DNA from: Stappia indica
GTDB taxonomy: Bacteria; Pseudomonadota; Alphaproteobacteria; Rhizobiales; Stappiaceae
Direction: 5' to 3'
DNA length: 64,000 nucleotides
NCBI RefSeq assembly: GCF_009789575.1
Contig: NZ_CP046908.1
Location: forward strand, 1,674,001 to 1,738,000
In this document: in pieces, positions 46,161-55,169 of the stretch
Numbering within the stretch: the stretch's first letter is position 1
How the letters are laid out: the number at the start of each line of letters is the position of its first letter
Translations under genes and position numbers: made by a program
Notes under the pieces: model-generated
What the model saw: the letters and a program-made list of their open reading frames with translations, nothing else
Databases searched by the model: none
Told to the model about the DNA's origin: nothing

Positions 46161-47012
46161 TCAGGCGGAGGCGGAGGCCGTCCGCAGCAAGGCCGGGGAT
46201 GGGGTGGTCACCGCCGCCGGCACCGGCCGGGCGTCGATGCTTGTCGAGGTGATGGCCTCGGATATTTCATTGCCGTCGCCGTCGGTCCCGTAGATCTCGC
46301 GCACCGCGTCGGCCGTCAGTTCGTCCGCCGTACCGTCGAACACGACCCGCCCCTGCGACATGCCGATGATCCGCTCGCAATAGGTGCGTGCGGTATCCAG
46401 CGTATGCAGGTTGGTGATGACGGTGATGCCCTCGCGTTCGTTGATGTCCTTGAGCGCATCCATGACGATCTTGGCGTTCAGCGGATCGAGCGAGGCGATC
46501 GGCTCGTCGGCGAGCAGCACCTTCGGCGACTGCATCAGCGCCCGCGCAATCGCCACGCGCTGCTGCTGGCCGCCCGACAACGCCTCGGCGCGCTTCAGCG
46601 CATGCTCGGCAACGCCCAACCGCTCGAGAATGTCGATGGCGCGCAGGATGTCGGCCTTGGGAAAGAGGTTGAAGACGGTCGCGAGCGTCGAGCGGGCATT
46701 CAGCGTGCCGTGCAGCACGTTGGAAACGACGTCGAGGCGGGGAACGAGATTGAACTGCTGGAACACCATCGCGCAGTCGCGCCGCCAGGAGCGCAGGGCA
46801 GCTCCCGACAGGGCCGAGACCTCGGTGTCGCGGAACATGATCCGCCCGCCGTTCGGATCGACGAGCCTGTTGAGCATCCGCAGCAGCGTGGATTTCCCCG
46901 CACCCGAACGGCCGATGACACCGACCATCTGTCCGTCCGGAATGTCGAGCGTCACGGCATCCACCGCGGTCAGCAGTCCGAACTTTCGCGTCACACCGTC
47001 GAGCTTGAACAT
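46161..47012 (-). CDS. phnC: Phosphonate ABC transporter ATPase PhnC
   Basis: Predicted 283 residues. Walker A GRSGAGKS, signature [15 protein letters not shown], Walker [14 protein letters not shown]. First gene of the phnC-D-E1-E2-DUF1045-M-N transcription unit. A Pho-box-like repeat array lies 45 bp upstream (47057-47096). Confidence 0.92.
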   Translation of the reverse strand: MFKLDGVTRKFGLLTAVDAVTLDIPDGQMVGVIGRSGAGKSTLLRMLNRLVDPNGGRIMFRDTEVSALSGAALRSWRRDCAMVFQQFNLVPRLDVVSNVLHGTLNARSTLATVFNLFPKADILRAIDILERLGVAEHALKRAEALSGGQQQRVAIARALMQSPKVLLADEPIASLDPLNAKIVMDALKDINEREGITVITNLHTLDTARTYCERIIGMSQGRVVFDGTADELTADAVREIYGTDGDGNEISEAITSTSIDARPVPAAVTTPSPALLRTASASA

Positions 47013-47056
47013 CTGCGCCTCAATCCTGATGATTGAAGCTTGCGTACTCGGTATAG

Positions 47057-47096
47057 ATGACAGGGAATCTGCGGTTTTATGACAGTTCCCTGACGT
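47057..47096 (-). promoter_or_regulatory. Pho-box-like repeat array upstream of phnC
   Basis: Read on the minus strand, CTGTCAT occurs at 47085-47079 and again at 47063-47057, exactly 22 bp apart. The 11-bp register is filled by CCGCAGA in between and ACGTCAG before (47096-47090). PhoB-type regulators bind 7-bp CTGTCAT repeats every 11 bp. A TATACC -10-like element follows directly. This predicts phosphate-starvation control of phosphonate uptake. Confidence 0.7.
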
Positions 47097-47134
47097 TTGC
47101 CGGATACAGCGCAGTAATTCGACGGCTCACGACT

Positions 47135-47755
47135 TCACTGGCCAGTCTCGTAACGCTCCAGGAACGCTTCCGCATCGAGACTTCGGAAGTCTTCGAGCGT
47201 TTCGCGCAAGCGTTCATGGCTCCAGTCCCACCAGGCAAGCGCCTGCATTCGCGCGACGGTTTCCGCGGAAAATCGCTCGCGGATCAGCCGCGCCGGGACA
47301 CCTCCGACGATGGTGTAGGGCGCGACGTCCCGCGACACGACGGCCCCCGATCCGATCACCGCGCCATTGCCGACCGACACGCCGGGAAGGATGGTGGCAC
47401 CGTGGCCGATCCAGGCGTCATGGCCGATCCGGACCCTCAAGGCCCGCCGCCGCCGGAAGAAGTCCGCTTCCTGGTCCGCATCGTCCCAGTAGTCGTTCGC
47501 CCGATAGGTGAAATGGTGCAGCGTTGCCCGCTCCATCGGATGGTGGGTGGCATTGATCCGCACGCAGGCAGCGATGTTTGCGAACTTGCCGATCTCGGCA
47601 TTCCAGATCATCGCGTCGCGCATCACGTAGGAGTAGTCGTCCATGCGGGTCTCGCTGATGCTGACCCGCGCATCCACCTCGGTATAGCAGCCGAACTCGC
47701 AGTCGCTGACCTCGGCGGTCGGATGGATGAACGGAGTTTCGGAAAGTCGTGCCAT
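47135..47755 (-). CDS. Phosphonate-operon hexapeptide-repeat acetyltransferase
   Basis: Predicted 206 residues. Left-handed beta-helix hexapeptide repeats ([20 protein letters not shown], then [18 protein letters not shown]) place it with CatB/VatD-like acyltransferases, of the subfamily found in phosphonate operons (TIGR03308 type). It may acetylate aminophosphonates as PhnO does, though PhnO is of an unrelated GNAT fold; this is inference. The ATG at 47755 follows the phnL stop by 10 bp. Confidence 0.82.
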   Translation of the reverse strand: MARLSETPFIHPTAEVSDCEFGCYTEVDARVSISETRMDDYSYVMRDAMIWNAEIGKFANIAACVRINATHHPMERATLHHFTYRANDYWDDADQEADFFRRRRALRVRIGHDAWIGHGATILPGVSVGNGAVIGSGAVVSRDVAPYTIVGGVPARLIRERFSAETVARMQALAWWDWSHERLRETLEDFRSLDAEAFLERYETGQ

Positions 47756-47765
47756 GCCCCGTTCC

Positions 47766-48491
47766 TCAGGCTGCGCGCGCCGGCGCGAAGCCGCGCACGT
47801 CGATGATCCGGTCTGCAACGGCCTCGCGCACTTCCTCGTCGTGGAAGATGCCGATCTGCGCCACGCCCCGCGCCTTCTTCTCCGCGATCATTTCGATCAC
47901 GACACGCCGGTTGGCCGCATCGAGCGAGGCCGTCGGCTCGTCGAGCAGCAATACCGGGTGATCGGTGATGAAGCCGCGAGCGATGTTCACGCGCTGCTGC
48001 TCGCCGCCCGAAAAGGTCGCAGGCGGCAGCTGCCAGAGCCGTAGCGGCAGATTGAGCCGCTCGAGCGTTGTTGCAGCCCGCTCCCGCGCGACATCCGCGT
48101 TGATACCGCGCGCCACCAGGGGCTCGGCAACCACATCGATTGCCGCGACACGCGGAACCGTGCGCAGAAACTGGCTGACATAGCCAAGGGTCTCGCGGCG
48201 GATGGCCAGTACAAGCCGCGGCGAGGCCGTGACGAGATCGACCATTGTCTCGCCGTGACGGATCAGGATCTCCCCGCCGGTTGCGGCGTAGTTGCCGTAG
48301 AGCATCTTGAGGATGGAGCTCTTGCCCGCGCCCGAAGGACCGCCGAGCACGACGCACTCACCAGCGTGCACCTCGAAGGACGCCTCCTCCACCACCGGCA
48401 GTTCGAGGCCGCCCTGCAGGTGCATGCAGAAGGACTTCGACAGAGCACTCGACCTTACGGCAATGGCATTTCGATTGACGGGATCGGACAT
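47766..48491 (-). CDS. phnL: C-P lyase system ATP-binding protein PhnL
   Basis: Predicted 241 residues. Walker A GPSGAGKS, signature [15 protein letters not shown], Walker [13 protein letters not shown]. Like PhnK it is an ABC ATPase not used for transport but needed with the C-P lyase core complex. The ATG at 48491 lies 2 bp after the phnK stop. Confidence 0.92.
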   Translation of the reverse strand: MSDPVNRNAIAVRSSALSKSFCMHLQGGLELPVVEEASFEVHAGECVVLGGPSGAGKSSILKMLYGNYAATGGEILIRHGETMVDLVTASPRLVLAIRRETLGYVSQFLRTVPRVAAIDVVAEPLVARGINADVARERAATTLERLNLPLRLWQLPPATFSGGEQQRVNIARGFITDHPVLLLDEPTASLDAANRRVVIEMIAEKKARGVAQIGIFHDEEVREAVADRIIDVRGFAPARAA

Positions 48492-48493
48492 GA

Positions 48494-49279
48494 TCACCCC
48501 TGCAGAATGGAAGAGACGAGAAGCTGGGTGTAAGGCGCCTGCGGATCGTCGAGCACGCGGTCGGTCAGCCCTTCCTCGACCACGCGGCCATCCTTCATCA
48601 CGATCATCCGGTGCGACAGCAGCCGGGCGACCGCGAGATCGTGGGTGACGACGATGGCAGCAAGGCCGAGGTCGTTGACAAGACCGCGAAGCAGGTCGAG
48701 CAGACGCGCCTGCACCGAAACGTCGAGCCCGCCGGTCGGCTCGTCCATGAAGACGAGACGCGGCCCGGTCACGAGATTGCGGGCGATCTGCAATCGCTGG
48801 CGCATGCCGCCGGAGAAGGCGCGCGGCTGGTCGTCGATACGATCCGCGGCGATCTCAACCCGCGACAGCCAGTGGGTGGCCGTGTCGCGAATGCGCCCGT
48901 AGTGCCGCTCGCCGACGGCCATCAGCCGCTCGCCGACATTGGCACCGGCCGAGACGGTCATGCGCAGCCCGTCGGCCGGGTTCTGGTGCACGAAGCCCCA
49001 GTCCGTGCGCATCAACAGGCGCCGCTCGGCCTCGCTCATCCGGTAGAGATCGCGGCTTTCGCCGTCCCGCATGCGGTAGCTGACGCTGCCAGCACTCGGC
49101 TCCAGCCGGGTCGAGATGCAGTTGAGCAGCGTGGTCTTGCCCGAGCCGCTCTCGCCGACAATGGCCAGAACCTCGCCCGGATAAACCTCGAACGAGACAT
49201 CCCGGCAACCAACCCGTTCGCCGTAGTAGCGCGACAGTCCCTCGACACTCAGAAGCGGCGTTTCATCCAGCATCGTCAT
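48494..49279 (-). CDS. phnK: C-P lyase system ATP-binding protein PhnK
   Basis: Predicted 261 residues. Walker A GESGSGKT, signature FSGGMRQRLQIARNL, Walker B LVFMDEPTGGLDV. PhnK docks on the PhnG-H-I-J core. Its ATG at 49279 overlaps the phnJ stop; a GTG at 49282 is an alternative. Confidence 0.92.
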   Translation of the reverse strand: MTMLDETPLLSVEGLSRYYGERVGCRDVSFEVYPGEVLAIVGESGSGKTTLLNCISTRLEPSAGSVSYRMRDGESRDLYRMSEAERRLLMRTDWGFVHQNPADGLRMTVSAGANVGERLMAVGERHYGRIRDTATHWLSRVEIAADRIDDQPRAFSGGMRQRLQIARNLVTGPRLVFMDEPTGGLDVSVQARLLDLLRGLVNDLGLAAIVVTHDLAVARLLSHRMIVMKDGRVVEEGLTDRVLDDPQAPYTQLLVSSILQG

Positions 49280-50205
49280 CACACCGCCTCCCCTTCGGTC
49301 TTGCCATGGCCCATATAGGCCTCGTCCGGCGACAGACGGCCGCGGTGACCGTCGGCCCGGCGGCTCTCGCAATGGTCGGTATCGGAGCAGACGAACATCC
49401 GCCCGCCGCGGTCGTCGAGGATCACCTCGTCGAGATAGACACCCTCGGCACCGCACAGGGCACAGGGCTCGTCGAATGTCTGGATCTCGAAGGGATGGTC
49501 CTCGAAGTCGAGACTGACGACCCTTGTATGCGGCGGAATGGCGTAGATCCGCTTCTCGCGACCGGCGCCGAACAGCTGCAGGGCATCGCTCATGTCCATC
49601 TTCGGATTGTCGAACTTCGGCGTCGGCGACGGGTCCATCACATAGCGACCCGACACCAGCACCGGATAGGCATAGGTGGTCGCGATATGGCCGTGGCGGG
49701 CGATGTCCTCGTAGAGCTTGACGTGCATCAAGCCGTATTCCTCGAGCGCATGCATCTTGCGGGTTTCCGTCTCGCGCGGCTCCAGGAAGCGCAGCGGTTC
49801 GGGGATCGGCACCTGGTAGACCAGCACCTGCCCGGCCTGCAGCTTTTCCTCCGGGATGCGGTGGCGCGTCTGGATGATCGTCGCCTCGCGCGTCTTCGTG
49901 GTCACCGCGACATTGGCCACCTTCTGGAAGAACGCACGGATCGACACCGCGTTGGTGGTATCGTCCGCCCCCTGGTCGATGACCTTGAGGACATCCTGCG
50001 GCCCGATGATCGAGGCGGTCACCTGCACGCCGCCCGTACCCCAGCCATAGGGCATCGGCATCTCGCGGCTGGCAAAGGGCACCTGGTAGCCGGGAATGGC
50101 GATGGCCTTGAGGATCGCCCGGCGGATCATCCGCTTCGTCTGCTCGTCCAGATAGGCGAAATTGTAGGTGGCGAGGTCCTCGCCAAGTGCGGTTGCAGCG
50201 CTCAT
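49279..50205 (-). CDS. phnJ: C-P lyase radical SAM enzyme PhnJ
   Basis: Predicted 308 residues. The cysteines C248, C251, C273 and C279 follow the CX2CX21CX5C spacing of PhnJ, whose Fe-S cluster and radical S-adenosylmethionine chemistry break the C-P bond to give alkane and a cyclic ribose phosphate. The ATG at 50205 overlaps the phnI stop (ATGA); open frame upstream is antisense-like and not part of the gene. Confidence 0.93.
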   Translation of the reverse strand: MSAATALGEDLATYNFAYLDEQTKRMIRRAILKAIAIPGYQVPFASREMPMPYGWGTGGVQVTASIIGPQDVLKVIDQGADDTTNAVSIRAFFQKVANVAVTTKTREATIIQTRHRIPEEKLQAGQVLVYQVPIPEPLRFLEPRETETRKMHALEEYGLMHVKLYEDIARHGHIATTYAYPVLVSGRYVMDPSPTPKFDNPKMDMSDALQLFGAGREKRIYAIPPHTRVVSLDFEDHPFEIQTFDEPCALCGAEGVYLDEVILDDRGGRMFVCSDTDHCESRRADGHRGRLSPDEAYMGHGKTEGEAV

Positions 50206-51320
50206 TCGGCGGCCTCCTGCGTGTCGCTTTCGCTTCCCCGCCGCGCCTCGAATTCCGCTCGCATCCGGCGGACGAGATCGAGTTCCGCCTGGAAGTCGAC
50301 ATAGTGCGGCAGTTTCAGATGCTCGACGAAGCCCGTCGCCTGGACGTTGTCGGCATGGGAGATGACGAATTCCTCGTCCTGCGCCGGGGCGACGCGGTCT
50401 TCGCCCAACTCGCCCGCGCGCAGCGACCGGTCGACCAGCGCCATCGCCATCGCCTTGCGCTCCGATTGGCCGAATACGAGGCCATAGCCGCGGGTGAACT
50501 GCGGCGGGAGCTTCGCCGAACCGGCGAACTGGTTGACCATCTGGCATTCGGTGACACGGATGCGGCCGAGCGAAACGGCAAAGCCGAGTTCCGGTACGTC
50601 CATCTCCACCTCGACCTCGCCGATGCGGATCTCGCCGGCGAAGGGATGCGTGCGTCCGTAGCCGCGCTGGGTGGAATAGCCGAGAGCCAGCAGAAAGCCC
50701 TCGTCGCCGCGCGCAAGGGCCTGAAGACGCAGATCGCGCGCCATCGGGAACTCCATCGGCTCGCGCGTCAGGTCGCCGGAGGGTTCCTGCGGCATCTCGG
50801 CCGGGTCTCCCGCATAGGCCCGCTCGATCAGGTCTTCCTGCGCGAGAATGTCGGCGACGCGGGTCAGCGGCTCGCCTTCGCTGTCGCGCGCCGGGGCAGG
50901 CTCCACCGCCTCGTCGCCGGCAAGCGCAGGATCGAGCAGGCGGTGCGTATAGTCGAAGGTCGGACCGAGAACCTGCCCGCCCGGCAAGTCCTTGTACGTG
51001 GCCGAAACCCGCCGCTCGGCGACCATCTCGCCGGTCTCGACCGGCAACGAGGCACCGAAGCGCGGCAAGGTCGTGCGATAGGCGCGCAGAAGGAAGATCG
51101 CCTCGATCATGTCGCCCCGCGCCTGCTTGACGGCCAGCGCGGCAAGCTCGGGCGCATAGAGAGAGGCTTCCGCCATCACCCGGTCGACGGCCAGAGCCAG
51201 CTGCTCGACGAGCTGTTCGACGGTGATCGAGGGAAGGGACCGGTCGCCGCGGCGGCGGTCGGCCAGCATCTTGTGGGCGTTGGCGATGGCCGCCTCGCCG
51301 CCCTTGACTGCGACATACAT
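50202..51320 (-). CDS. phnI: C-P lyase core protein PhnI
   Basis: Predicted 372 residues, full PhnI length, beginning MYVAVKGGEAAIANAHKML. PhnI is the nucleosidase of the core complex that exchanges adenine of ATP for phosphonate. It overlaps phnH and phnJ by 3-4 bp. Confidence 0.93.
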   Translation of the reverse strand: MYVAVKGGEAAIANAHKMLADRRRGDRSLPSITVEQLVEQLALAVDRVMAEASLYAPELAALAVKQARGDMIEAIFLLRAYRTTLPRFGASLPVETGEMVAERRVSATYKDLPGGQVLGPTFDYTHRLLDPALAGDEAVEPAPARDSEGEPLTRVADILAQEDLIERAYAGDPAEMPQEPSGDLTREPMEFPMARDLRLQALARGDEGFLLALGYSTQRGYGRTHPFAGEIRIGEVEVEMDVPELGFAVSLGRIRVTECQMVNQFAGSAKLPPQFTRGYGLVFGQSERKAMAMALVDRSLRAGELGEDRVAPAQDEEFVISHADNVQATGFVEHLKLPHYVDFQAELDLVRRMRAEFEARRGSESDTQEAAE

Positions 51321-51946
51321 CAGCCCGTCTCCGTCTCGTTGGCATGCCTTGCGACCGTGCTGCGCGGCAGCGCCATGATGCGCAGTCCGGCGACGAGCAC
51401 GATGTCGACCCCGCGCGGAAAGAGCGCCCGGTTCGCAGTGCGCTGCGCCGCGAAATCCTCAGGCAGGCCGGCTGGGCTCACCACCCGCTGCCCGTCGATG
51501 CCGGGACCTTCCAGGATCAGGTGCGCGCCGCCCTCCAGCGCATCCACCTCGACCACCAGCGTCGTCGAGCGGTCGGGATATTCCTGCGTCCCCAGGGCAA
51601 GGGCGTCCAGCGCCGGCATGGCGACGGCCCGCGCGAAAGCGAAGGTGGACTTGTCCGCCTCCTGCACCACCGGCGCACCGCACTGGAAGGACAGCCAAGC
51701 CCGCACACCCTCGCTGTCGGCGCCATCGCCCAGCCAGACCGGCGTATCGGGATCGCACATCGACACCGCGATGGCGCCCGAGCCCGACCCCAGGGGAGCG
51801 GGCGGTGCGACGGAGACGGGAAGATCGTGAAGGGTGCCGGGGCGTGCGGTCGCATCCATCAGGGCGCGGAAGACGCCCTGCGCCTCGAACACCGGATCGT
51901 TGAAACCGCCGGACACGGCGAGCGTGGAAAGAACGGCTTCGGACAT
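51320..51946 (-). CDS. phnH: C-P lyase core protein PhnH
   Basis: Predicted 208 residues, with the PhnH features GGFNDPVFEAQGVFRALMDA, PGTLHDLP and LEGPGI. PhnH belongs to the PhnG-H-I-J core. It overlaps phnG by ATGA and phnI by 1 bp. Confidence 0.92.
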   Translation of the reverse strand: MSEAVLSTLAVSGGFNDPVFEAQGVFRALMDATARPGTLHDLPVSVAPPAPLGSGSGAIAVSMCDPDTPVWLGDGADSEGVRAWLSFQCGAPVVQEADKSTFAFARAVAMPALDALALGTQEYPDRSTTLVVEVDALEGGAHLILEGPGIDGQRVVSPAGLPEDFAAQRTANRALFPRGVDIVLVAGLRIMALPRSTVARHANETETG

Positions 51947-52413
51947 CAGTCGTCTCCGCGAACCATGGTGAAGAAGTCGACGCGCGTTGCGGCGGCCTCG
52001 CGCTTGACGCGGGAGACCTCATCGGCGCGGGCGGCGGCCAGCGGCGCCAACACGTGCGCCTCGATGTCGTCGCGGCGCGCGCCGTCGCTCCACATGGCCG
52101 CAAGCACCGCAGAAAGGCGCGCCTTTGCCCTGTCCTGTCCCAGCGCATAGGCGTGGCCGACGGTGCCGCCGGCGAGCCGGACGGTGGCCCGCGTCACCGC
52201 CGCCTCTCCAAGGTTGAAGGGAGCACCGTCGCCGCCGATGCGGCCGCGCACCATGACCAGCCCGATCTCGGGTCCGCGCACCGGCATCGCCTCCGGCAAC
52301 GCGCCGAGCGCCGCCGCGCAGGCCGCGATCTCGCCGCCGGGAGAGGCCGCCAGAACGTCCATCAGCCGCTTGAGGCCAGGCCCCGCCTCGCTTTGCGTTT
52401 CCGCTTCCCTCAT
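51946..52413 (-). CDS. phnG: C-P lyase core protein PhnG
   Basis: Predicted 155 residues with PhnG features (RGPEIGLVMVRGRIGGDGAPFNLGEAAVTRA, then GRDRAKA-like region). The ATG at 52413 has ACGGAG 7 nt upstream, better than a start at 52467. First gene of the minus-strand C-P lyase operon; the promoter region with operator and Pho-like boxes lies at 52517-52582. Confidence 0.9.
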   Translation of the reverse strand: MREAETQSEAGPGLKRLMDVLAASPGGEIAACAAALGALPEAMPVRGPEIGLVMVRGRIGGDGAPFNLGEAAVTRATVRLAGGTVGHAYALGQDRAKARLSAVLAAMWSDGARRDDIEAHVLAPLAAARADEVSRVKREAAATRVDFFTMVRGDD

Positions 52414-52516
52414 GTGCCGCTCCGTTTTCAGTTTCGCACTCGCCCGGGAGGCTCTCATGCCCCGCAATGGCAGCAGCCACCTTCGCGCCCAGTGTCCCTA
52501 CACCTGCCGTCTATAT

Positions 52517-52536
52517 TTGTCTAGTATTATAGACAA
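52517..52536. promoter_or_regulatory. Palindrome over the phnG -10 element, candidate PhnF operator
   Basis: TTGTCTA (52517-52523) and TAGACAA (52530-52536) form a 7-bp inverted repeat. On the minus strand the sequence contains a perfect TATAAT (52531-52526), a likely -10 of phnG. A bound repressor would block that promoter. PhnF, encoded divergently, is the obvious candidate. Confidence 0.65.
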
Positions 52537-52564
52537 CCGACAATACAGACCCTACAAGCTCCGC

Positions 52565-52582
52565 GTGACGGCGGCATGACAG
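52565..52582 (-). promoter_or_regulatory. Pho-box-like site upstream of phnG
   Basis: On the minus strand CTGTCAT-GCCG-CCGTCAC (52582-52565) matches the 7-4-7 Pho box layout (CTGTCAT/CTGTCAC) at all but one base of the two 7-mers. It lies about 33 bp from the TATAAT element, farther than usual, so the exact promoter it serves is uncertain. Confidence 0.55.
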
Positions 52583-52678
52583 GGCAAGCCCCACCCCACC
52601 GCTCCCCGGTCAGCGAAACCCGGTCGCTTCGGCTCCGCTTCTGTTGGCTGTCGACCTCCTGGCTTGCTAGAAGGGCTA

Positions 52679-52943
52679 GGTCGTGGACTCATAATTGTGC
52701 CGGAAACGGCGTTTGGCCCGGCAATGATGTGCCAGGAGGAGCGTGATGGCCGGGGCAGCCCCCCCCGCCCGAGCGGCCCGACGCCGCAGATCGAAGTCGG
52801 GCCGACGCCCTCCGGGTCTGCGCGAACCTGCCGGCAACGGCGTCGCAAGACCTTGAAAACCGGACGGTTTCCTGCGGGCTTGCTCCTTGTATCCGATCAG
52901 GTTCGCGCAGACCGTTTCTCGCCAGAATTATGAGTTCACGACC
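52679..52943. mobile_element. MITE-like element, 265 bp with terminal inverted repeats
   Basis: The left end (52679 onward) and the reverse complement of the right end (to 52943) both read GGTCGTG-G/A-ACTCATAATT, 17 of 18 identical, and align again at GAAACGG further in, for imperfect repeats of about 30 bp. No transposase gene lies inside. A second perfect 16-bp inverted repeat (52815-52830 and 52898-52913) lies in its right half. No clear target-site duplication is seen. It looks like an IS remnant or non-autonomous element in the phnG/phnF spacer. Confidence 0.65.
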
Positions 52944-52973
52944 CAAAGCCGAAGCGGCGGCGAAAGGACACGC

Positions 52974-53714
52974 ATGAGTGGAATTGAACGGCAGACGGGG
53001 GTCGCCCTGTGGCGGCAGATCGCCGACGAGATTCGCGCCGGCATCGGCAATGGCGATCATGACGACACGGGACGCCTGCCGACCGAGGCCGTGCTGGCCG
53101 CGCGTTTCGACGTCAACCGCCACACGGTACGGCAGGCCCTGGCGGCGCTTGCCCGGGAAGGCGTCGTGGAGACCGTGCAGGGGCGCGGCACGACCATCGT
53201 TCCGCGCCGCCGCGTGACCTATCCGATCGGCACCCGCACCCGCTTTTCCGCCGGCCTCGGCGGTCAGGTGGCCCAGGCCGTCACACGACTGGTCGGCGTC
53301 TCGCAGGAAAACGCGACGCCCGAGCTTGCGGCGCAGCTGCGGCTGGCTGCCGGCGCTCCCCTGCTTCGGCTCGAAACGCTTGGCGAGGCGGACGGCGTTC
53401 CCCTGTCCCGTGCGGTCCACTGGTTCGACGCGGACCGGTTCTCCGGGTTGCCCGAGGCCTATCGCCGGGAAGGCTCGATCACACGGGCGCTGGCGGCCTG
53501 CGGCGTGGCGGACTACGTGCGCCAGTCGACGGAGATTTCGGCAGCGCCGGCAACCGCCTCCGACCGGGTGGATCTTGCCCTGCAGCCGGGGGCCGTGGTG
53601 CTGCTCACCCGTTCGCTGAACGTCGACGGGCAGGGATATCCCATCCAGGCCAGCCACAGCCGCTTTGCGGCGGACCGCGTCAGTCTTTCGGTCGCAACCG
53701 AGCCCAACGGCTGA
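52974..53714 (+). CDS. phnF: PhnF, GntR/HutC family regulator of phosphonate genes
   Basis: Predicted 246 residues. Winged HTH (RLPTEAVLAARFDVNRHTVRQALAALAREGVVETVQGRGT) and a UTRA ligand domain (TRFSAGL.., DGVPLSRAVHWF, VVLLTRSLNVD.QGYPIQASHSRFAADRV). PhnF represses phn genes and senses phosphonate or phosphate status. The ATG at 52974 has AAAGGA upstream and lies just past the MITE-like element, which has therefore displaced or supplies part of its promoter region. Confidence 0.88.
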   Translation: MSGIERQTGVALWRQIADEIRAGIGNGDHDDTGRLPTEAVLAARFDVNRHTVRQALAALAREGVVETVQGRGTTIVPRRRVTYPIGTRTRFSAGLGGQVAQAVTRLVGVSQENATPELAAQLRLAAGAPLLRLETLGEADGVPLSRAVHWFDADRFSGLPEAYRREGSITRALAACGVADYVRQSTEISAAPATASDRVDLALQPGAVVLLTRSLNVDGQGYPIQASHSRFAADRVSLSVATEPNG

Positions 53715-53852
53715 AATTGACGTTACGTTAGAATTTGCCGCACCTTGCGAAAGATCAATGCGTTGCATTTTTATATTCGATAATTAGAAATAAATAATAA
53801 ACTCGGCGCAGCGCCGCGTGCTGCTGCCTTCATTGGGACGAGAGGACAGGCC

Positions 53853-55157
53853 TTGCTTGCAAACAGACGACAGTTTCTCGCCCTTGTGGCCGCGGCTTCG
53901 GCCGCAGCGACACACAGCGGGCCGATACAGGCCCAGCCCGTACCGACCGGCGCACGTATCGTCATCCTCGGCGCCGGTGCAGCCGGAACCGCGCTTGCGA
54001 ACCGCTTGACGGCCCGCTTGCCGGGCGCGCGGATCACACTCCTCGACCCGCGTCAGGCGCATCTTTATCAACCCGGCTTCACCCTGATCGCCGCAGGCCT
54101 CAAGCCCGCCTCCTACTCGGTCTCGATGACGGCGGAGTGGTTGCCCCGCAAGGCGGAATGGATCCAGGAGGCAGCTGCAGAGATCGATCCGGAAGCCAGA
54201 CGTGTCGTCACCACGTCGGGCCGCGCGCTTACCTATGACTTCCTCGTGGTCGCAACCGGCCTGAAACTCGACTACGAGGCCATCGAAGGCATGTCGACCG
54301 ATCTCATCGGCAGCAACGGCATCGGCTCGGTCTATGCAGGGCCCGACCAGGCGGCCGCCACCTTCGCCGAAATGAGCCGCTTCGTGGAAAAGGGCGGCAC
54401 CGCTCTCTTCACCCGGCCGGCAACCGAAATGAAATGCGCCGGCGCACCGCTCAAATACGCCTTCCTCACGGATGACGCCGCGCGTCGCAAGGGCACGCGC
54501 GACAAGGTGAAGATCATCTATGCGGCCCATTCGGGCGCGTTCTTCTCGGTGCCGATCGTCAACGAGAAGGTCCGGATGCTGTTCGAGGACCGAGGCTTCG
54601 AGACGGTGAAAAACCATGTGATGGTGGCCATCGACCCAGGCCGCCGCATCGCCACCTTCGACACCCCCGAGGGGCGCAAGGAGGTCGGCTACGACTTCAC
54701 CAACGTCATTCCGCCAATGCGGGCACCCGATGCCATCCGCTTCAACAGTCCGCTGTCCTGGCAGCAGGGACCATTCGCAGCGGATGGCTGGCTCGAGGTC
54801 GACAAGCACACGCTGCGCCATCTGCGCTATCCCAGTGTCTTTGCGCTTGGCGACGTGGCAGGCGTGCCGAAGGGAAAGACGGCCGCCAGCGTGAAGTGGC
54901 AGGTGCCGGTCGTGGAAGACCAGCTGGCTGCGCAGATCGCCGGCCGCGAAAGCACCGCCCGCTACGACGGCTACACCTCCTGCCCGCTGATCACCCGGGT
55001 CGGCCGGGCCATGCTGGTGGAGTTCGACTACAAGGACAATCTCGTCCCGTCCTTCCCCGGGCTCATCGCTCCGCTGGAGGAACTCTGGGTGTCCTGGCTG
55101 ATGAAGGAAATCGCCCTCAAGGCCACCTATAACGCAATGCTGCGCGGACGCGCCTGA
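53853..55157 (+). CDS. Tat-exported sulfide:quinone oxidoreductase-like flavoprotein
   Basis: Predicted 434 residues from a TTG at 53853 with AGGA upstream; no in-frame ATG precedes. A twin-arginine signal (NRRQFLALVAAASAAA) is followed by an FAD site (ILGAGAAG, 38-45). Two cysteines fit the SQR/flavocytochrome c redox pair: C195 (EMKCAGAPLKYAF) and C377 (YTSCPLIT). The third cysteine of type I SQR is absent. It probably oxidises sulfide and passes electrons to quinone at the membrane; the export signal places it on the periplasmic face. A small membrane protein gene follows. Confidence 0.82.
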   Translation: MLANRRQFLALVAAASAAATHSGPIQAQPVPTGARIVILGAGAAGTALANRLTARLPGARITLLDPRQAHLYQPGFTLIAAGLKPASYSVSMTAEWLPRKAEWIQEAAAEIDPEARRVVTTSGRALTYDFLVVATGLKLDYEAIEGMSTDLIGSNGIGSVYAGPDQAAATFAEMSRFVEKGGTALFTRPATEMKCAGAPLKYAFLTDDAARRKGTRDKVKIIYAAHSGAFFSVPIVNEKVRMLFEDRGFETVKNHVMVAIDPGRRIATFDTPEGRKEVGYDFTNVIPPMRAPDAIRFNSPLSWQQGPFAADGWLEVDKHTLRHLRYPSVFALGDVAGVPKGKTAASVKWQVPVVEDQLAAQIAGRESTARYDGYTSCPLITRVGRAMLVEFDYKDNLVPSFPGLIAPLEELWVSWLMKEIALKATYNAMLRGRA

Positions 55158-55169
55158 CAGGAGGACGCC

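Noticed and set aside
49279-51345. phnJ reading frame extended through phnI
   Set aside because: The frame is open, but the upstream part is an out-of-frame shadow of phnI; the ATG at 50205 with ATGA overlap gives a standard PhnJ.
52664-52933. Short plus-strand frame inside the MITE-like element
   Set aside because: No transposase pattern and its ends coincide with the inverted repeats rather than with a gene start; treated as non-coding.
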